From IMG/VR virus record IMGVR_UViG_3300008050_005816, positions 1-42,879 of that record: a DNA stretch of 42,879 nucleotides; one strand, 5' to 3'. A model generated the notes under the pieces. The model searched no databases. It was given only the letters and a program-made list of their open reading frames with translations, and was not told the origin of the DNA. This stretch comes from a virus. Below are positions 39,688 to 42,879 of this stretch, piece after piece. Position 1 is the first letter of the stretch. Each line of letters begins with the position of its first letter. The position numbers and the translations under genes were made by a program.

Positions 39688-40670
39688 TGAGACTAGAATA
39701 TATTTGGCTTGATGGTAACAGCACTCCTCAGTTACGGAGCAAGACTCGGTTTTTAAAGGAAATAACTTCGTGGAATTTTGATGGGGGCTCCACAAACCAA
39801 GGCGATTTAAAAGATTCTGATCGACTACTAAGTCCTATTCGTAGTTACAGAGATCCTTTCGTTGAGGACGGGTATCTTGTTCTTTGTGAAGTATGCTATC
39901 ATGATGGAACCCCTCATGAAAGTAATTCTCGAAGTAAGCTTAGAGATTACAAACCAACAGGGGAGGATCCTTTGTTTGGATTAGAGCAAGAGTTTACTTT
40001 CTTGCATCCTGTCACTAATCAGCCATTAGGATTACTTCTCCAACCTGAAGAACAAGGTCAATACTATTGTGGTGTGGGAAGGGATAGTATTGTAGGGCGG
40101 GATATTATGGTTGAGTTTGAAACCAAGTGCAAGGGTGCTGGTATTAGGCTAGATGGGATTAACCCGGAAGTTATGCCTGGACAGTGGGAATTTCAAACCC
40201 CTCCTCAAAATCCACTTTTAGTATCCGACAACCTTTGGGTGGCTCGGTATATTCTTTCTAGAATTTCAGAATACATGGGAGTGGGGGTATCTTACGCACC
40301 AAAACCGCATCCTGATTTTAATGGAGCAGGGTGCCACCTTAATTTTTCCACTAATGTAATGCGTAAGAACTTTACAGACGAAATGCTAGAGTCCCTCATG
40401 GGAGCTTTGGAGGAGGATCATGTAGACTACCTTTCTCACTGTGGAGAGGGCTACGCTGAACGCATGAACGGAAAGTGTGAGACCTCTGATTGGAAAACTT
40501 TCTCCTGGGGGGTGGGGGATCGAGGAGCTTCTGTACGAATTCCCCAAAAAGTCAAAAAAGATGGGAAAGGGTATATTGAAGACCGTAGGCCCTGCGCTAA
40601 TATTGATCCTTACAGCTTAATTTTAGCATTCCTAAAAACTACCAAAAAAACAAAACTATTGCTAGGTTAG
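39687..40670 (+). CDS. Glutamine synthetase, eukaryotic type II-like
   Basis: A 327-residue protein with the complete signature of GSII enzymes: N-terminal LEYIWLDGN, then SWNFDGGSTNQ (the GSII consensus FDGSSTGQ), DPFVEDGYLVLCEVCY, the metal motif GLEQEFTF, NPEVMPGQWEFQ, the GAGCHLNFST His motif, RGASVRIP and IEDRRPCANIDPY. All catalytic residues appear present, so ATP-dependent amidation of glutamate is likely. It is slightly shorter than cytosolic GSII (about 355). Phage GSII genes are unusual; another amide-ligase activity on a sugar or base is possible. Last gene of the sugar operon; overlaps the minus-strand gene by four bases at the stop codons. Confidence 0.92.
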   Translation: MRLEYIWLDGNSTPQLRSKTRFLKEITSWNFDGGSTNQGDLKDSDRLLSPIRSYRDPFVEDGYLVLCEVCYHDGTPHESNSRSKLRDYKPTGEDPLFGLEQEFTFLHPVTNQPLGLLLQPEEQGQYYCGVGRDSIVGRDIMVEFETKCKGAGIRLDGINPEVMPGQWEFQTPPQNPLLVSDNLWVARYILSRISEYMGVGVSYAPKPHPDFNGAGCHLNFSTNVMRKNFTDEMLESLMGALEEDHVDYLSHCGEGYAERMNGKCETSDWKTFSWGVGDRGASVRIPQKVKKDGKGYIEDRRPCANIDPYSLILAFLKTTKKTKLLLG

Positions 40671-41542
40671 GAGAACTTATGCCTATTACTTGAGTATTCT
40701 GGTAGACCTGTTGTCCCAACGCCAATGGTTAAATTAAAGTCAGTGAATAGACCCTGTGCCCTGAGCTTATCACCAGTGCCATTAATAAAATTAACAATAT
40801 TAAGTGAATTTTCTTGGGTATATGAGTAAGGCCCAGGTAATAGGTAAGGTGCTGTGGGGCCAGGAACCAGAGACCAATCATCTTCATCTATTAAAGTATT
40901 TGAAACCCCAGGATATTCCGTATGCAATTGTTGCCCAAAGAGATAACCTCCGTTTCTGTACCATGTTATGCCTGCGTCTCCTCCTAGGAAGTTGAAATCA
41001 GTCTTACAAAAATAGTGATAGTAACCATTATAGCTACTTGCCATGGAACTATCCGCAGAATTCCATAATCTTCTTTGATACCACTCTTGTTTTGTTTCTA
41101 TAGACCCCATAGGACCTAAACAGGAAGGTCCTATATCCGTTCCAACTCCGTAGGAATTTCCGTCCCCATCTGTGCTCACAGATAAAAACTCAAAAGTTTG
41201 CGGTTGTTGAAAGGCTGAAGTGCTAAATAGATCATATGATTTTTCTACAGTGTAAGAAGCTTCTATTTTCGCTTGTAAAAATGTATAGTCAGTTTTGTAG
41301 CCAACTGTAGGTCCTTGTGAATCTAGTGCAAAACTTGTTGATGATGGAGAATTTCTTGCAGTACGGGCGTAAACTATCCTCATGCTTTGCCTCTCAATAA
41401 ACCATGGACCCGCGCAACCTGAAGTTGTACCAGACGGAACACCGCATATTGAAGATACGCCAGCTACGGGGACAGTAGCACCAGGACCAGAGAGGGTAAG
41501 ACCTGGATTTTCAGGGGTTATGGGTGTAATTGGTGAGGGCAT
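40667..41542 (-). CDS. Unknown protein, tandem paralog A
   Basis: A 291-residue protein. The opening Pro/Thr-rich segment has VPVAGVSS with a stretch of Gly/Pro turns, then GPWFIERQSMRIVYAR, later VEKSYDLFSTSAFQQPQTFEFL, ETKQEWYQRRLWNSAD and GLPEYSSNRH. These segments align with the next gene, so the pair is a duplication. It looks beta-rich with many aromatic residues, like a fibre, decoration or receptor-binding protein, but no known family is recognised. AGGAG precedes its ATG. It is encoded opposite to the preceding operon and ends inside the glutamine synthetase stop. Confidence 0.7.
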   Translation of the reverse strand: MPSPITPITPENPGLTLSGPGATVPVAGVSSICGVPSGTTSGCAGPWFIERQSMRIVYARTARNSPSSTSFALDSQGPTVGYKTDYTFLQAKIEASYTVEKSYDLFSTSAFQQPQTFEFLSVSTDGDGNSYGVGTDIGPSCLGPMGSIETKQEWYQRRLWNSADSSMASSYNGYYHYFCKTDFNFLGGDAGITWYRNGGYLFGQQLHTEYPGVSNTLIDEDDWSLVPGPTAPYLLPGPYSYTQENSLNIVNFINGTGDKLRAQGLFTDFNLTIGVGTTGLPEYSSNRHKFS

Positions 41543-41570
41543 AAATTTTCTCCTATACTATGTATATTAT

Positions 41571-42431
41571 TTACCAAGAGTGCCTTGCTGTACTGTATTC
41601 AGGTAATCCAACTTTATCCGGCAACGGGTTATAGGTTGGATTAAATTGCCAGAAATCCGGCCAAAATTGGCTTGTAGTCATGTTCATACCTTGATTATCA
41701 ACGTATGTTATGAGCCCCAATGGAGTCTCTAATCCTGTACTATAATTTCCAGGTAAACTATAATCATCGTGCGAACCTTTTGGACCTAAACTAGTATCAT
41801 TCCAAGAAAGGAAGGAGCCTGCATGGAATGGTCCTAATGTTCTTGAAAAATCTCCCCACCACAGGAATGCTGGATAGTACACCTCACTTCCAGTAGCGTT
41901 TCTATAGTAGTAATAATGTCTGTTCGCTACAACACCACTTACCACTTCAGCATCTGTAGAAGTCCATAACCTTCTATGATACCATTCTTGCTTTGTTTCC
42001 ACTGTGCCAGCGGGGCCTAAAGCAGAAACTCCTACACTTCCATATGAATTTCCGTAAGAATCTGTGGCTACAGGGAATAACGCAAAAGTTTGCGGCTGCT
42101 GGAAGACACTCGTATTAAAAGCTTCATTTGATTTTTCTACACTGTAATTAGCAGTAACCTTGCTTAATAAAAAAGTGTTTTGAATTTTGTAAGTACATGT
42201 TGTACTAGATAAATTTTTAGAAAAACTTGATACGTCATAATTGGGGACACGAATATAGTCTATTTTTAAGTTTTGCTTTTCAATAAACCAAGGTCCAGTA
42301 TTTCCAACCGTTGAAGACCCTGCTGATGGAGGACCAGAACCGTTGATGATTCCCGAAACAGGAACCATAGCTCCAGCACCAGAAACATAAAGGCCAGGAT
42401 CACTTGGGGTAGAGGGTATAATGGAAGTCAT
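41571..42431 (-). CDS. Unknown protein, tandem paralog B
   Basis: A 286-residue paralog of the gene at 40667. Shared landmarks are the Pro-rich start with VPVSGI, GPWFIEKQNLKIDYIR, VEKSNEAFNTSVFQQPQTFALF, DSYGNSYG, VETKQEWYHRRLWTSTD and the end GLPEYSTARH; between them the sequences diverge, including insertions. AGGAG lies before its ATG (TCTCCT on the plus strand). Aromatic-rich, no transmembrane segment, no catalytic motif. Gene duplication with divergence suggests surface proteins adapting to hosts; the location next to a sugar operon fits that but does not prove it. Confidence 0.7.
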   Translation of the reverse strand: MTSIIPSTPSDPGLYVSGAGAMVPVSGIINGSGPPSAGSSTVGNTGPWFIEKQNLKIDYIRVPNYDVSSFSKNLSSTTCTYKIQNTFLLSKVTANYSVEKSNEAFNTSVFQQPQTFALFPVATDSYGNSYGSVGVSALGPAGTVETKQEWYHRRLWTSTDAEVVSGVVANRHYYYYRNATGSEVYYPAFLWWGDFSRTLGPFHAGSFLSWNDTSLGPKGSHDDYSLPGNYSTGLETPLGLITYVDNQGMNMTTSQFWPDFWQFNPTYNPLPDKVGLPEYSTARHSW

Positions 42432-42578
42432 AAAAAAATCTCCTAGTTCAATAATATATAGTATAACTATAAAAAGTTATTATAATAATTACTTCTAAAG
42501 AAAAGAAAATTAATCCCCAAAAAGTCAAAAGATTCCTATCTTGCTAAGGGAAAATCCAGGAAGGGTCTATAATAGTTT
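42432..42578. promoter_or_regulatory. Divergent promoter region with TATAAT box
   Basis: This 147-base gap separates the minus-strand paralog B and the plus-strand RecA-like gene. It is very AT-rich. A TATAAT (42568-42573) stands five bases before the ATG at 42579, without ribosome-binding site. On the minus strand, AGGAG and AT-rich TATA-like runs precede the paralog start. Confidence 0.5.
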
Positions 42579-42879
42579 ATGGATAACGAAGTACTGAAAC
42601 GACTTAAAAACGCAGGACTGCTCTCAGAGCAAGAGGTTGACCTTGGATTTGTGTCCACAGGATCATATGCTTTAAATAAAGTAATATCGGGGGAATTTTC
42701 TAAGGGAATTCCTATTGGTATGATAACCCAGTTTAGTGGAGAAGCTTCCACAGCAAAAACAGTTTTTGCTACGCATATTTTAAAAGAGGCACAAGAAAAA
42801 GGCTACTACACTATGTTAGTTGATAGTGAAAATGCATATAACGCAAAATTTGCGAAAAGCTTAGGCATTAATCCTGAAA
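42579..42879 (+). CDS. uvsX: RecA/UvsX-like recombinase, 3' end outside window
   Basis: The first 100 residues of a strand-exchange ATPase. After an N-terminal helical segment with GLLSEQEVDLGFVSTGSYALN comes the RecA core: IPIGMITQFSG and Walker A GEASTAKT (residues 54-61, where the usual Gly before Lys is Ala), then YTMLVDSENAYN with the catalytic-type acidic residue (compare RecA D-x-E-x-A). UvsX-type proteins are the recombinases of T4-like phages and fit the gp46/47, UvsY-like and gp32-like genes. The start ATG follows a TATAAT by five bases. The gene runs off the window end. Confidence 0.85.
   Translation, partial: MDNEVLKRLKNAGLLSEQEVDLGFVSTGSYALNKVISGEFSKGIPIGMITQFSGEASTAKTVFATHILKEAQEKGYYTMLVDSENAYNAKFAKSLGINPE

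Noticed and set aside
1-42879. tRNA genes, CRISPR arrays, insertion sequences, integrase
   Set aside because: No cloverleaf-like sequence, no regularly spaced repeats, no transposase or integrase motif was seen on reading; a tRNA scan would be the decisive check.

Overview
The window is a piece of the genome of a tailed, contractile-tailed phage of the broad T4-like type. The evidence is an ordered set of T4-type virion genes (scaffold gp22-like, major capsid gp23, neck proteins gp13/gp14-like, sheath terminator gp15-like, PAAR spike tip, sheath gp18, tube gp19) and a T4-type replication and recombination set (gp46/gp47, gp41-like helicase, UvsY-like, gp32-like SSB, UvsX/RecA-like, gp55-like late sigma factor). 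It is not a close T4 relative. It replicates with a family A DNA polymerase, makes deoxynucleotides with a B12-type (class II) ribonucleotide reductase and ThyX, and its sequence is AT-leaning by eye. Such a mix is typical of environmental, often marine, T4-like phages. The host cannot be named from the sequence.

Layout. 1-10422: head and tail genes on the + strand, with TATAAATA late-promoter boxes (859, 3306) and strong hairpins after the capsid (3244) and tube (10446) genes. 10503-14629: a large orphan protein, a PD-(D/E)XK nuclease on the minus strand, a thioredoxin-like protein without cysteines, and the minus-strand late sigma factor. 14663-17857: a DNA polymerase A in three reading frames, interrupted by two minus-strand genes for small basic proteins. 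17854-28682: nucleotide and DNA metabolism (XhoI/PaeR7I-like nuclease, ThyX, gp47, gp46, NrdJ, helicase, metallopeptidase, UvsY-like, SSB) ending in a lipoprotein gene and a terminator. 28746-40670: a long, tightly overlapping operon for sugars: several glycosyltransferases, UDP-GlcNAc 2-epimerase, a UDP-sugar dehydrogenase, a short DegT aminotransferase with a GNAT acetyltransferase, a GT11 fucosyltransferase-like enzyme, GDP-mannose 3,5-epimerase, an FkbM methyltransferase, plus NAD synthetase, MazG and a eukaryotic-type glutamine synthetase. 40667-42431: two tandem, paralogous minus-strand proteins of unknown role. 42579-end: the start of a RecA/UvsX-like gene.

How it fits together. The structural genes build the particle; the middle block copies, recombines and supplies DNA; the sugar block probably builds or decorates a surface glycan or phage component, with NAD synthetase and glutamine synthetase supplying cofactor and amide nitrogen. 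Features that stand out are the three-piece polymerase with an exonuclease domain cut in two, a four-member family of basic proteins sharing one helix-like motif, a restriction-enzyme-like nuclease in the replication operon, a TATAAT box placed so that predicted transcripts start at the ATG of several genes, and the glutamine synthetase/NAD synthetase pair. No tRNA, CRISPR array, insertion sequence or integrase was seen, and no gene-free stretch exceeds 300 bases.
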